NCBI RefSeq assembly: GCF_000499845.2
Contig: NC_023754.2
Span: 16,434,359-16,498,358 of the forward strand
Length of the DNA: 64,000 nt
Source of the DNA: Phaseolus vulgaris
Taxonomy: Eukaryota; Streptophyta; Magnoliopsida; Fabales; Fabaceae
Reading direction: 5' to 3'
The first letter of the stretch is position 1. Each line of letters opens with the position of its first letter. Below the pieces are notes generated by a model. It had not been told where the DNA came from and searched no databases. It was given only the letters and a program-made list of their open reading frames with translations. Shown in pieces: positions 48,183-62,229 of this stretch. The position numbers and the translations under genes were made by a program.

Positions 48183-48670
48183 GGCGTGTTTGGATTGAGG
48201 AAGGGATGTGTTTGAATTTGAGGGAGTGAATATATGAGGATTTTAGATAAAAGTGTGAAGAAAATAAGTGTGTTTGGATTATGGTATGTTATAGTAGATG
48301 TGTGAGGAAAGTTTATTGAAATTTTTGAGTAATGAGATTTTTGGTAAGAAAATTTTGAATTTTTTTAAAGATGTAAAATGTAAGTTTACAAATTTACCAT
48401 TGTCTTTACAAATATTTGAATAATTAAATATGAAATATTTTTGTGTAAATTTGAGTTAATTAAAATTTTGTAAATTTTTTCTAATACCATTGACTAATTA
48501 TTTTTAAAAGAATATTAGTTTCTTATCATTAATCTAGGGTAAATTAGACAAATCATCAATGTTGATGTATCTTTCTTCAACATCCTCTACATGTGAAAAG
48601 GACAAGATTTTTATTGTTCACGTGAATCTTCTTCCTCACATTTCTGCATACATCTCTAAATCCAAATAGC
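48183..48670. mobile_element. Possible MITE with GTTTGGATT-type ends
   Basis: GGCGTGTTTGGATTGAGG at the left and, in reverse complement, GCTATTTGGATTTAGAG at the right form weak inverted ends resembling a common plant MITE type. No target duplication was found. Confidence 0.35.
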
Positions 48671-50400
48671 TGATATCGTGTTCAACCTCTTTCGTGAATA
48701 GTCTCTCCATTAAAACAAATTGAGACTTAACTTGATTTTAAGGAAGATTTTCGTTATTTTATTGGAAAATGAGGGTGAAAGTTTAATGTGGAGGAGAATT
48801 CGCCCTTGGTATTTTGTTATCCATAGTGAAAAGAAACTTTTCTATTGATTATCTAAAGAACTTGCAATGTACCCGTCAATTTCTTTGACATAAAGAGTTT
48901 TATAAGATAAAATTGATGGTGTTGGATGATTTCCTTTTTCTATTATATGTTTAGTGCATCCTATTGTTTTATTTATTGTTTGATATTCTTTAGAACCTAT
49001 TATTATTTATATAAGGAAAAATTTATTCGAGTTTTTTTATTCCAAAATAAATAGGGATTAACATTCTTACATTATAAGTATTTTAATTTTTTGTTTTAAA
49101 TATACTTTTTTTTCTTCTACTAAAAATACTTCTTTACTTTAATTTGAAATCTATTTCAACTTTTTCTAAAATTATCCTTTACATAAAATTATTTACTAAA
49201 GTACGAACACATACAGTTATGAAATACTTTATAAATTTTGAAGTGTTGAAAAATGACTTTATTTTTGTGAGATCAATTCTGTAGCAATCAGAATAATGAC
49301 TTGACATATAAAACTTAAATTTGTCACTGACAAACACTGAATGGATACTTATTTTTGTTCAAGGTAACTGAAACATCGTATCAAATAACATGGTAAGTGT
49401 CTTCAATCCCATTTTGGGTACTTTGAGGTGGATAAAAAACACAAATAAAAATAAAAAGCATAAACTCATGAGACTTATACATACGTAATATAATAAATGT
49501 CTAAGACAAATAAAAAAAAAATTAAATAAGCTAAAATTTCCAGGAAATAAATTATTATAAATAAATAAAATCTTGGTAAATAAGAGAACACGTGATTCAG
49601 TATTGAAAATAGTTCTTAAATATATATTGATCCAGCATAAGAATTGAATTTATAATATATTTTTTATTATGATATTAATATGAATTAATCCTCCGACTCA
49701 AAACCTTTATACTTTGTTTGATAGAAATTATTTATTATTTGTACAGACATAGGAGAATTGAGTTGACATGATTTGTGAATATTGTATGTATTTAATTTAG
49801 ATGATTTGTTAGATTTATTTGTAGGAATGAAAGATAAAATAAATAAAAAAGTGATGAATTTGTACACATTATTTAGTAAATTACTAATTTATTTTTATAT
49901 TTAAATTTGATTTTTGTTTTCATCTTTTTATAATTATTATCAGAACTGAATAATAATATTTTTAAATAATTAATATTTTTTAAAACTAATTTATTTTCAT
50001 TTTTTGAACCATTTTTCAACCAAAAAATATTTATATTTTAAAATTAAATTTAAGGATAATTTTAATAGTATACATAATCTACTACCCTTAATTAATTTAA
50101 TCAAATTAATTAAATAAACTTTCTACTCAAACTCATAATCTTTCCATTAGATGAAATCATCCTAAAGTAAAATGATAATTTTTATCACAAAATTTGAAGA
50201 GGAATTGTTTTGTTAAATCTTTGTCTGTATTTGATTTTTTTAATGAAAAAATTGAACACATAGTTGTTGGTTGTATTTACAATAGTGAATTTTAAGAAAT
50301 ATTAGAAAAAAAAGATTAAGATTTGATGTGCTTTTATAACGTTGCAGGGGATGATACATTGTGTATGAGAGTACATTGGCCTTTTGGGGTCTCCTTAAAA
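48671..50400. other. Intergenic DNA upstream of the sirtuin gene
   Basis: AT-rich with no gene seen. A CT-rich tract at about 50408-50430 probably lies in the 5' UTR of the sirtuin gene. No clear TATA box was found. Confidence 0.45.
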
Positions 50401-50538
50401 GAAACAATGCTTCTCTCTTTCTCTCTCTGTATTTGAAGAACACAACACATTTCTTCTCAATTTCCTCTGAGAGGGAAAGAAAGCGAGGGACTTGTACTGA
50501 ATTTCTGGCTGCACAGCACATTGACTCACCAAACAACT

Positions 50539-53500
50539 ATGTCTCTTGGGTATGCCGAGAAGCTTTCCTACATAGAAGATGTGGGCAACGTTGGAATGGT
50601 CGAATACTTCGACCCGTCTCACGTTTTGCGAGAGAAAGTGTGTTCCTTGTCTCCATTATCCTTCTAGAATATTCTATGCCTTGTAATTGTTCTCACTGTT
50701 GCTTGCCCTTCTGCCCTTATTACATGTGATAGCTTTGTTGGGTGATGTTGATCTCTCTTGTGCAGCTTTTGTGTCTGTGGGATGCTACTTGGAGAGGCCC
50801 TTCTCTGCCATGAAATTGTGCTTGTGTTTTTTGTTGTTATGTGGTGCTAAAAATAATGCTTTAATTTAGTGGTGCTTGTTGATTAGGCTGAAATGGATGG
50901 AATTTGGAGGTGTTTATGTGATTACATGCATGATTGAGTGTTTGTAATACTGTATTAGGGTGACAAATAATTTGGAACAGAAGTTGAATTGTGGCTGCGG
51001 ATGCGATTTTGTCTCGATCTTTGTCATTGCATGAAATTGCAGGTAAATGCGGCTGCAATTGTGGTTGCGGTGAGCCCAAAAACCTTGATGTTGCGGCTGA
51101 GATCGCCGTTGTAGATCATTTTTTAAAACCATGCTTTGGAATAGTTAACCTGTATGAGGATTTTGATGTAGTGAATATGCTTTGAAACGTTTATCAGGAG
51201 GGTGCTTAGGTATTTTTGGGATTGTGTTTCACCTCAATGCGGGAAAGCTTTTTCATAGACATTGGTTGATACTCTGAAGATGATTAATAATGGTGTTGCT
51301 ATTGTGTGTAACTATTAGACATGAGTTGTTGTCTTGCATAAAGTTGTATGTTTACTGATTACTTTTCTCAGTATGGTTTTCATCAGAAAGGGAGGTGCCA
51401 TTTGGAATGTCATGGCCAAGGGGATTTCAATTTTCAACCTCCTACTTAAGGGTTGAATTTCATTGAAATTTTGTCATTGATGATATTGCTGGGGGTTGTT
51501 TAGGCTTTTCATTTCTGTTTGCATCGTTCCTCTTTTTATTAAACAACTATGGCCTGGCAGATACAAGGGTTGTCACCATAGTTTTCACCAGCTGGGCTAT
51601 TACAATATATATAGTTTCATTATCAGGTGGCTTTAGTACCATAATCATTAGAATTGTTAAGCATGAATACTTGTTTTGATGTGTGATGTTCCTATTCTTT
51701 GTGGATTTTCTGTGGTATTTATCCACATTGTGTGCAGTACTTTGTCGATGCAGATATGTGTAGTCAAACATTTGAGTCATTTTTTCAATATTGTTTTCTT
51801 TTATTATGCTGGATGGTCATTAAATTTTATGGCATGATTCCTTATGTTGTTTCTTTCAATCATTTCCCTTGATATATACTTTCATCTGCTAGGTTAATTT
51901 TCTTTCAAATTTTCAATTGTTTTTCTTATTTTAAATTAAAATATAGCATACCAATTTATCACCTAGTGAGAAGTTTCCTTCATTTAACTAAAATAGTATA
52001 CATTGGGTAAAAAAGAGGAGTCATTACCTACCCTCAACCAAAGTCGATGCTTCATATGCTAACATAACTTTTCTTTCTTGGCAGATAGATCAACTTGCTA
52101 TAATGATAAAAAAGGTATTGCTTGCAGCTACTAACTAATGTTGATATTAGAGAGTTTTCTTTCTCTACTTTAAGTTTTTATATAATCAGTGTTTTTTATT
52201 TGTTTTCTTTTCCTACTTGCAGAGTAAGCATCTAGTGGTATTTACAGGTGCAGGAATATCAACCTCATGTGGTATACCGGATTTTCGAGGTCCCAAGGGA
52301 ATATGGACGCTTCAGGTGATGATTTTTTAAGCTTGGAAATGCTTCTACATTAATAAAATTTAAAATTTTATTCGTTTTGGTGATTCAGAGTGTGAATGTA
52401 TGTTTGACTATCTCAGCAATTTCTATCATTTCGAATGTAAATACCAGTAAGAACAGTGTCATTAATTTTTTATAGTTACAATATATTTACTATGAATTTT
52501 TTTCTCCAATTCTTTAATTTAGGATTATAACTCTCATATTATTAGTAGAGAAGTTGCTTAACCAGTTTGAAGTATACATATATTTTTTTGTATTGATGTG
52601 AACCGAATAATAAAGTGCATCTGTCTAGAAGTAACCGCTTCTTTTATTCCAATACATACATAAAAGATCACAGTATATTCTAACAATTTCGACTAGTATT
52701 TCCTAGTCAAGAACATAATGTTTCCAAGTTTCTATGAATTGAAGTAAATGTACAAGAGCGTATCCCATCAAGAACTTTTGTACAACTTGAAATTTTGTTG
52801 GGAATTGGTATATGAGAAATTTTAACTTATGTGCCCATTATTCTTGTGCTTGCTTAAATGAACGTTTGAAGCAGTAAATATAAGTATTTATTGTTGTAGC
52901 TGCAGTTGCACTTGATTATCCTCTCTACAGTTTACATGAATTTGTCAGCTACCCTTACAATTAATGACACCAATATTGTCTTCTATAGTTTCTGTAAGGA
53001 ATTTGTTCTCCAACAGAAAGAAAGATGCTGGTGTGTTTGAACTTTGAATTTAGATTTTTCTACCACAGCAAGAGGCACAACATAATATAATAACTGATAT
53101 AATTGTGGCACTGCTATAAAAAGGAAAGTCAGATTCTATTACATTTGCTAGTACTCATTCTTTCAGAAATCAGAATCTTCTTTTCTTGATGTTTATGAAT
53201 TTCACATGGGGATCTGCTCATCTTATTATATTTGTTGCTGCAGCGTGAAGGTAAAGCCTTGCCAGAAGCATCACTGCCATTTCATCGTGCAGCACCAAGT
53301 TTGACACACATGGCTTTGGTTGAACTAGAAAAGGCTGGCATTTTGAAGTTCGTCATCAGTCAGGTAGAGTCATTGTGTTTTTTCTTTTCCTATGTATATT
53401 CTCACTTTCTTTAGATGTGAATTTTTTTTAGGTAATAATTTGTTGAATTGTTGTTTTAGCCATCTTTTTATTTTCTTATGATAGAATGTTGATGGTCTCC

Positions 53501-56500
53501 ATCTTCGATCCGGAATACCAAGGGAGAAATTAGCTGAGTTGCATGGGAACTCCTTCATGGAGACATGCCCTTCTTGTGGAGAAGAGTGAGTTTTGATTGC
53601 TCATTAAATTCTACTTTTGCATAAGCTTTCTCTCAGTAGGGTTTGATTACTCTTGCACATTCAATCATATTTGTCCACAAAGCTATGAATATTTATAAAG
53701 AAAATGCTAGTACTAGAGAAAAATATACAAGAAAAGGTACTTGAGAGATCTTTTTTAGATCTCTCCGTGTGTGTATGTGTATCTTGCAAATAGAATTACA
53801 TAGAGAGAGATTAGGAAACAAAATAAAGTTTGCCCCTGGGACTATAGATATGACATATAGGTACAACATAAAACAACTTTTACAAAGTTGCTCAGTAGCT
53901 AATATCGACTATTCTAACACTCCCTCAAGTTGGAGCATATAAATTGTATGTACCCAGCTTGAAACATATAAATTGAATATGAGGTCCGCCTAAGGATGTT
54001 GTCAAAATATCTGCAAGTTGATTATTGAAGCTAATAAACTAAGGATAAATTTCCTTGAATAATAGTCTTTCTTGAACAAAATGATAATTAATTTTTGTGT
54101 GTTTGATCTTCTCATGAAACATAAAGTTGGAAACAATGTTAAGCAATTGCTTGATTATGACACATCTTCATTTGCTTTCATCAAATTTCAGTTTTTGATG
54201 AAATTGTTTTATCCAAACAATTTCAGAAGGGAGTATGCCAATGCTCAATATTCAACTTCAGCACTTGATTGGACAACTGCATTTCGTTTCTTGCTTTTCC
54301 AAAAAATGATATTCCCTCCTATGAAAACTCTATCTAGTAGTGAAGCATCTATCTATGAGAGATCCTATCTAATCAATATCAGAATACCCAAAGATTTGGA
54401 TATCTTCTTTATCTTCATATAACAAACCTTGTCCTGGAGCCTTTTTTAGGTACTTGAGGATGCAAATGATGACATTCCTGTGATTATTATGAGGAGTTTA
54501 CAAAACTGACTGTTTACACCAACTGCAAAAGGCAGGTCAAGTCTAATAATAGTGAGATAAATAAGTTTTCCTAAGATTCACTTTGTTTTGCCATTAATTT
54601 TTTATTTGGATCCATAGAACTATATGTGAGTCTATAATCAATCATGTGTGTTTCTTTCATGAAATCTAAGGAATATTTCTTTGAGATATTACAATATACC
54701 TTCCTTTGATTGAATCACTTCAATGCCCAAAAAGTATTTGAGACGACCAAAGCCTTTGATCTGAAAGTGGTAACATAAATGCTTCCTTAGGTGAGAGATT
54801 TTAGCTACATCATTTTCTGTAATGACTATGTCATCAACGTATTCAATTAAGTAAACCCATTTTTTAGGAGAGACATGGCAGGAAAACAAATTATTTGATT
54901 CACTGTGTCTTTGTCCTAAGATTTGAACAATGCGGCTAAGTTTTCCAAACAAAGCACGTGAAGACTACTTGAGTCTTTAGAGAGACACATGCAATCTACA
55001 AACTAAACCAGATTTCCAGTGAGCAAAAAACCTGGAATGTTGTTCCATGCAGATTTTCTCCTCCATATCACCATGAAGAAAAACGCTCTGAATATTTAAT
55101 TGACAAGGAGACCAATGGCGAATAACTGCCATGTCAAAGAAGAGTTTGACTAGTCATTTTTGCCATAGAAGAAAAGGTATCACCATGATCAAGGCCATAT
55201 ATCTAAGTGTATCTTTTTGGCCACTAGTCTAGCTTTAAGGTGATCAATTTCACCATTTGGCCCAACTTTCATGGTGTAAACCAATCGACATCCAATATTC
55301 TTTTTCCCAAGTGGAAGAGGAATTAATTCTCATGTTCTATTATCTGCAATTTAATAATCATGGCTTGTGACCATCTAGGATGATCAAGTGCGCTTTTTAG
55401 GAATCATAATAGAAGACACAAATAAGATAACTGACAAATAGAAAGAGATAACTTATGATAGCTTAGAAAATTGTATATATGATTTTTCAAAGAGCAATGA
55501 GCCAACCTAAAATCTTCATTATTAGGAACCATGGTATTGAGTGATGAGGTGAAGGATTTGATGAAGAGGACTTACCATGTAAGATTAGATTAGCCATTTG
55601 TGTCATGTGTTGGTAGCTGATAATAGGTGGCAATGATGGTTTGGTGGACATAGAACTTTGAGCATTGCTTTGATTTAGGGTGTCATGGACAAGTGATACC
55701 AAAGGTTCAACTAAAGGGATAGGGAAGACTTGTTGGACAAAGTCATCATCATGTATGAAAGAAGGAAAGAAAATAGTCTTTTCAAAATGGTGACACTAGC
55801 AGACATGTAATACCTTTCTTATTTTAGAAGAATAACATTGATTCCCTTTTCGGAGACTAAAATATCCTAGGAAGACGCATTTGATGGCTCTTGTCGAGAG
55901 CTTGCCCAAACTTGGGGACACATCATGTAAAAACAAACAGATAACGGGGAGAAATATGAAGAGGTTCATTTGGAAATAAAATGAAATAAGGAATTTTATA
56001 TTCAAGAAAAGAAGAGAGTTCTATTGAAATGAAAATAAGTAGTTGGAATAGCAATACCCTAGAGTAACGAACTGGTGTATTAGCACCAAGTAATAAGGTA
56101 TATGTAGTTTTAACTAAGTGTCTATTTTTTTTTTCTGCAATACTATTTTGTTGAGATGTGTGAAGACAAAATAACTATTGTAAAATGTCATTTAAGCTTA
56201 AAAGGTGGAAAAATTAGAGAAAAATGTTTTTTTAGCGTTAACATACTTTAACATTTTTAATAACTTTGTCCAAATTTCTTTTTGATTTTGTTAAAGAAAA
56301 CATCGAGATAGACAAAAATTTAGAACCATCATTCATTAAATATACCTAATTACATTTGGAATTTTCATTATTATTACGTGTTCTTCTGGTGTTTATGTGT
56401 GTGATCTTTTATATTATGCTTTTTTCTAGGTTTGCTTTTTTGGTGTTTATTTTATGTAAACTATCACACTGTCATTTTCTAAACATTATGTCTTAAAAGA

Positions 56501-59500
56501 ACTGTAATCTAATTTTATAATTGGAACCTCTTTAAGGTACTTTCGTGATTTTGAGGTAGAGACTATTGGTTTAAAGGAGACATCAAGGCGTTGTACAGTT
56601 GCCAAATGTGGGACAAGACTTAAGGATACTGTCCTTGACTGGGAGGTACTAGACTGTTCGTTTTCTTGATGGTAATTCGGTTGATTCCCAACAATTATAA
56701 TTTTGGCTGCAATTTGTGTCACATGGGGCACTTTGTTAGAGACACGAATAGGTGTTTTTACATGTTTATTGGGCCCTTGCTTCATCTATAGACAATGAAA
56801 GAGAGTATTATGACTTCTTTTTCTTCAAGATATGACACTGAGACAAATGCTTTTCTGCTGTTTTTTTGCTGAGACTAGATACAATTATGTCTCCCCCATT
56901 TGATCTTCCCTGAACTCAATGATGAATAAAAATATGCATGTGGGTGAATTGTTGATCATGCTGTTGCGAGGAATATTGATTTGCTAACTGTTGTAGTATT
57001 TTTGAAAACTTAAATATAAACGAAAAGTGGTTTCTGTTTAAAATCATCCAACTATGAAATAGTCTGTCTTTTCTCCGTTTTTCATGTTGCCACCATTGTC
57101 CTCTTCTAGGCTGCTTTAAATTTGGAATCATGACGAAATGTTTTAGTATTTTGGCTTGATTTTATATCATTGGTTGTTGGTTCTACTAGCATTCTGGTTT
57201 TATTGATTTGTCATGATGGCTAGTGTTTCACTACCAGGTCCCAATGATATAATAATAAGTAAGAAGGACAGATAACAGAGTCTCTTGCTGAAAAAGAAAA
57301 GATTTTATTTCGGGGGTCTAGTTGAAGTTGTACATTGAGCCTTCTTGTCCTTAGCCAAGTTAACCATTAAGTGGAACTGACTAGCTGTTGATTCATTTGT
57401 TGATGTTTTGGAAGTTATTGTGCCAGGGAGATGATTATGGACACGTTGATAAACTTTTTTGGCTGCGTAGCCATGTTTCCCTTTAAACAAGTCTATATCC
57501 TTGTACGTGCAGGATGCATTGCCTCCAAAGGAGATGAATCCTGCTGAGAAGCACTGTAAACAGGCAGATATAGTGTTATGCTTGGGTACAAGGTAATAAC
57601 ATGACTTTTTTTTTTATCACCACAACATTTTTTATTTTTATTATTTTCCTCTGTTTTTTTCAGTACTTTGCCATCATTATGCCTATTTCTCTCTCCTCGC
57701 TTGTTTGTCCACATTGTAGGAGCCTAATTGCTCATTATTAAATGGGTAAAAATGGAACAAGTCTTTATTTCTTAACATACCTGATAAACATTGGCTTAAG
57801 TTTTGTGGCAAAAGCTTTACTGCTGTAGTAATTCCCAAGTGTACAGAGAAACTGAGTTCTTGCATTAGAGTGGTAAGTGAAAAAGATCTTTAGGTTTTGC
57901 TTAGTCTTTTCCAAAATGAACAGTCCCCGATACCCTTTTTTAACATAGTTATATGTAGAATCCCACTTGGTATGTCTGGTTAAGTTCAATTGGTATCTTA
58001 CTACTTTGGAGGGCCTTTTTGCAGCATGATTGGAATTTACTGCAATGGATTTGTATTGTTAATTTTATCACCACCAAATGGCTAATTATGCTTGCCAGAT
58101 TATGTTGTGATACGTTTAACCAGCTCAAAAATAAATCTGTGGGAATATTTCATGTCTTTGAAGGGAATATCAATGAGTCGTGCATGATCAATTTTCCATA
58201 CCTTTCAAAAATGTATTGCTATGCTATATTTTTCATGTGATATATATCCTGGCTAAACTCTCAATGCAGTTTACAAATAACTCCAGCGTGCAACTTGCCT
58301 CTGAAAGCACTTCGTGGTGGGGGTAAAGTTGTTATTGTAAATCTCCAGGTATGTCGCTCATTTTTTTTCTTAGCTTACATGTTAATTAATTTTGACACCA
58401 TCTCCTAACTTCTACCGTGAAAATTTATTTTCTGTTTAATGAGATTAAGAGCACTTACTTTTCTACCCTTTTTTTTTTGCAAATATGAAATTATAATAGT
58501 TAAAGAAAAAATATCCCGCCGTTTTGCTTTAAGGGAACAAAAGCTCTACTATTCCACTTATGAAATTACCTATTGAAATCTCACGGTAGAACATGTTAGT
58601 TGGTATTTAGTTCATTCTATTTCGGCAAAAACTGGGTCATTGGATACAAAGGATCAGCTGCTACATCACATGGGTCCAAGGTTTGGAGAGTTTACACGAG
58701 GAAGAATAGAGGGAGGAAAGGCAGAATGTTAAGTTGGCAGATAGGGAGAGGGAGAAATAAAGGAAGGTAGTTACTGATTTGTGGTTTACACTAGTATATG
58801 GGTGGGAATGTGGGGTAATAGGGGTATTACAGTTTAGTTATGACTGGAGAGAAATAGCTCTGTATAGTAGCTTGGCTCTGTGCAGTAAAGGAGTTATTCC
58901 ACTGTATTACGTTTATTAATTCTCACAGTTAATACTTACTCATTTCTTTCTGGTTCAGTTAATTGCTGTTGAATCTATCTGTGTGGTTCTAGTTTGCATA
59001 ATTCTCTCTAGAATAATTTACTTTATGTTAAATTTGATCCTTATGATTGTCTCATCTGTCACTGCAATCGAAGTTCTTTTTAGTACTATGTAATAGATCT
59101 TTGGCTTACAATCAGCGTATGCATGTTGTAAAAGTAATCAAGAGTGCCCTAATTTACTGGAAAATTCACTAATTCAAAATCAACTATGGCCAGTGGTCAA
59201 GATATGCTGCCTTAAAATTCTGGGATGTTTATGGTTGTTAGTTAGAGCTATTATGGTACCAAAACTTTAAGTATGTGTGTGGATTCTAAGTTTCAGAGCT
59301 TTTTCCTTCATACTTATGATTTTTTGTCCACTATTGTTTTCATCTAAACTGTAAATGCTTGGACTCTACAGAAAACTCCAAAGGACAAAAAAGCCAGTTT
59401 AGTCATACATGGGTTTGCAGATAAGGTATTTGTTCTGAATCGTTGCTTATAGATGTTTTCTTTTCCACTGTTTTTTGTATTATAGTCTTCACTGATGTTA

Positions 59501-62229
59501 ATGTTGCAAAAAAAGAACTGATAGAAACATGTACATGTAATAAAATTGCCTGCATTATGACTTGTATTGTCAAACACTCAAACTACAATTCAATTCATTT
59601 TAGTCTTTGAGTTCAATGGAGTTGTATGTTATGGGCTTTATTATAAAATTAAACTAACACAGACATGTACAGACTTAGCAACAGTTTATCCTTTATTAAA
59701 CTTCTATTGATATAATTTGTAATCTTTTTATAATAATTCTACAGAAACTATTATCTAGTGACATTACTAGCATTCCACGAGAATAACATTAGCAATACAA
59801 TCAGCGAGCACTATTTTCCTTCTTTTTAAAAAAAATAAATAAGTATCATTCAGCTCCTTTTGACCATGTTTATGAATTCCTTTGTGGTCTAGTTTCTTAA
59901 TGTACATGACATGTCAAGTTATCAATCCTTATCTATTTTCTTTATTCAAGAATTTTCTTTTGTTTTCATATCCTAAGATTTTCAGGTTGAGGTAGATAAG
60001 TGGTTTGGTTTTTGAAATTGCCATGAAGAATAAAAATGCAGATATGCTTTAATGCATTTTGACATGCATTAATTCTAACTGGAGCAGGTAATTGCGGGTG
60101 TCATGGACCATCTTAATATGCAGATTCCACCATTCGTCAGGATTGATCTTTTCCAGATTGTTCTAGTGCAAGCTTTGAGCAATGGTAACTGAAGTTTGAT
60201 TGTTACTTTTAAGCTACATCTCAGCATGTTCTTGAATTCAAATGCATTCAATATGTTAATTTACATTCACACTCTTGATTCTTCAATGCTCCATGGTGCT
60301 AGCAAAGCTGTGAAAAATCATGAGTTGTATTCTTGGATCTAGCTAGCAAACTCTTGGATAAGTTTCAATTCATTTCATATTATGATGGGAGAATATTAAA
60401 GTTGTTAATAAAGCTTTCAAGCTTCAATAAGAAATGTTCTATTGTTTTTTATTGTAATTAACATCAGTTTTTCTAAACTAAAACCAACTGCCTCCCTGAT
60501 TTCTTAGTTGTGTTGAAATTACTGGACAAAGCTTCCTTTTGACATAATATTATTAATGTGTCATCTAATTTCGGATATTTTCTGTCAACTCGTTTGATGC
60601 TGTATAAAAATTGGTTTTCTTGTTCATAATCTCGCAACTTTTGGTTTAGCACTGCACACAACGAAAATACCAGGATATTGGATTGACTAGCTATTGCATG
60701 AGGCATTGATACATATCTCTTACATAGTCTGTTAACTTGCATGGCAGATAAAAGATATGTGAACTGGACTCTCCAGATTGCCAGTGCTCATGGACAAAGA
60801 GCGGCATTGCCTTTCATCGAGTCTGTTGAGGCGAGTTCATATGTTCAATCTCTTTTTTCTCTAATTTTGGAATTTCTTTAGAGATGTGATACAATCATTC
60901 ATTTGCTTTCACCCAACAACTTATGTTTTGGGGGGGAAGGGGTGTTAGTATTTCAGGATTGTTTTACTATGAAAGGGGCTTTGCCTACTACGTTAAGGAT
61001 GGCCTTGTACTGAGTTCAAGACTTAGACTTGATTTGAAAATTTAAATTTATTCTAAATTTCTGTTTTTCCCTTTTCTGATCTTTATATTTCTCTCCCTCT
61101 CAACCCTGCTAGTTTCCTTTTAAGAGAGAGTAAGAATGGAGGTTACTTGTTCGTACTTCCTGAACTCAGGACTGGCATAGCTTCCTTCCCTTCACTAATC
61201 TCATGTTTTTTGTGAAAAAAAGAACTGCAAGAACTAGAAAATTGATGAGGGTATCTGTCCTTGTGCTGCAGGTCTCCTTCTTGGACAGGGAAGATTACAA
61301 AGCTGCCATTCTAGATAAGCAACCATTTCGGCTTAAAAGGTTTTCACCCACTATGCAGTGTGTTTCCTTGTGCCATTAATCAATTTTACCCAATTTATTT
61401 ATTGGTCCTTACGAACTAGATCTGATAAAAGCTGATTTGAGAGAATTGTGAAAATCTAGATGAAGTCTAGAATTCTGGAAAAGAATTCTTCATTTCTTTG
61501 TGTTGCTTAATTTTAAATTCTCTCAGCAGGGCTTGCACCCTCCTTACATTTTGTTGACTGATATCTCAGGAGAACAGCATATAACAAAGCATTTGAAATG
61601 GTTCTGAAACTCAACTTCAGTGATGGCTGTGGTTGCCCATCCCTTGAAATTGATGTCCCGGTTGATTTTAAGGTGAGATGTGTTTGCTTAAATTTACCTA
61701 TATCTTCTCTTATGATGTCTCACTTTCCATAGGTAACTTAAAAGTGACAATGTTAGCTTGGGAAACACCATTTATTATTTAAAAGTTCCACTCTTTATGA
61801 AGATGGAGCTTTTCTCATTGTTTCTTTCATGTCCAACGCTATTTTCTTTCATCCAAAAATGATTTTATGAATAAAATTTGTCTGGGGCAGATCTTTCTAG
61901 CAAATGCCTTACCCGAAAATTCATGGTGGCAGGTTTCAACTGACTGTTTTGACTTTGATAAGGACTACATATTCCAAAAGCTGAGAGACAAAGCAGTTCT
62001 TGAATCAAGATGTGGTCAGAATGGTGTTATTGAGAGAAAGACCATCTTGACACCTAGAAGTGATGTCACTACCTATGCCATTGTGACCAATGTTGTTCAG
62101 TACAGCAAAACATGTAAAGCAGCCCTTGATTCTCTAAGTAATGGTGATCACAAAAAAAGAAAAGCTAGTGTGACTGGTACAGGATCATCTAGGAAGCGTT
62201 CAAAAGGGTCCTCCAAGTGTAAATCCTGA
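50539..62229 (+). CDS. SRT1: SIRT6-type NAD+-dependent deacylase SRT1, 14 coding exons
   Basis: Coding exons: 50539-50637, 52085-52114, 52223-52315, 53244-53363, 53485-53585, 56537-56645, 57513-57592, 58270-58348, 59372-59425, 60088-60184, 60748-60830, 61272-61339, 61570-61672 and 61891 (or 61933)-62229. The product is 484 or 470 aa; Arabidopsis SRT1 is about 473. It is a nuclear class IV sirtuin that removes acyl groups from histone H3 using NAD+. Visible motifs are GAGIST (52-57), GIPDFRG (60-66), QNVDGLH (114-120), catalytic His134, zinc ligands Cys142, Cys145, Cys167 and Cys172, and LGTS (208-211). The long C-terminal extension ends in a basic, nuclear-localisation-like tail ([17 protein letters not shown]). 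All introns are GT-AG except intron 11, which is GC-AG. Intron 5 (2951 bp) carries an antisense copia fragment; all exons keep frame, so the gene looks intact. Confidence 0.96.
53705..56350 (-). mobile_element. Ty1/copia fragment inside SRT1 intron 5, antisense
   Basis: At the left is a 3' LTR (53705-53919, starting TGTTAGAAT and ending CA on the minus strand). It is preceded by the purine tract TTGAGGGAG just to the right of the LTR. Further right, on the minus strand, are reverse transcriptase ([28 protein letters not shown]; 54689-54952), the linker (55487-55702) and the integrase C-terminus ([19 protein letters not shown]; 55796-56005). Upstream integrase ([19 protein letters not shown]) reaches about 56350, where the element is truncated. 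Frameshifts and stops are numerous. The truncated edge lies only about 190 bp from exon 6. Confidence 0.88.
57305..57490 (-). other. Unassigned antisense open stretch in SRT1 intron 6
   Basis: A 61-codon minus-strand frame ([19 protein letters not shown]) ends just before exon 7. Its composition looks protein-like and a retrotransposon gag origin is possible, but I cannot recognise a family. Another such frame is at 56916-57131. Confidence 0.25.
60831..61271 (+). other. GC-AG intron (SRT1 intron 11)
   Basis: Exon 11 ends GTTGAG and the intron begins GCGAGT. The acceptor is TGTGCTGCAG before GTCTCC. The conserved protein order (ESVE then VSFLDRED) and exon phases require this junction. No GT within the nearby frame gives a better fit. 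GC donors with a strong AG exon edge are a known minor class. Confidence 0.85.

Noticed and set aside
50240..50536. Minus-strand 98-codon frame at the SRT1 5' end
   Set aside because: It overlaps the SRT1 leader and first exon, and its content reflects the CT-rich leader read in reverse.
56486..56785. Minus-strand 99-codon frame covering SRT1 exon 6
   Set aside because: Half of it is the antisense of exon 6. I considered it as retrotransposon gag continuing the intron 5 copia, but the host exon lies between, so continuity is not credible.
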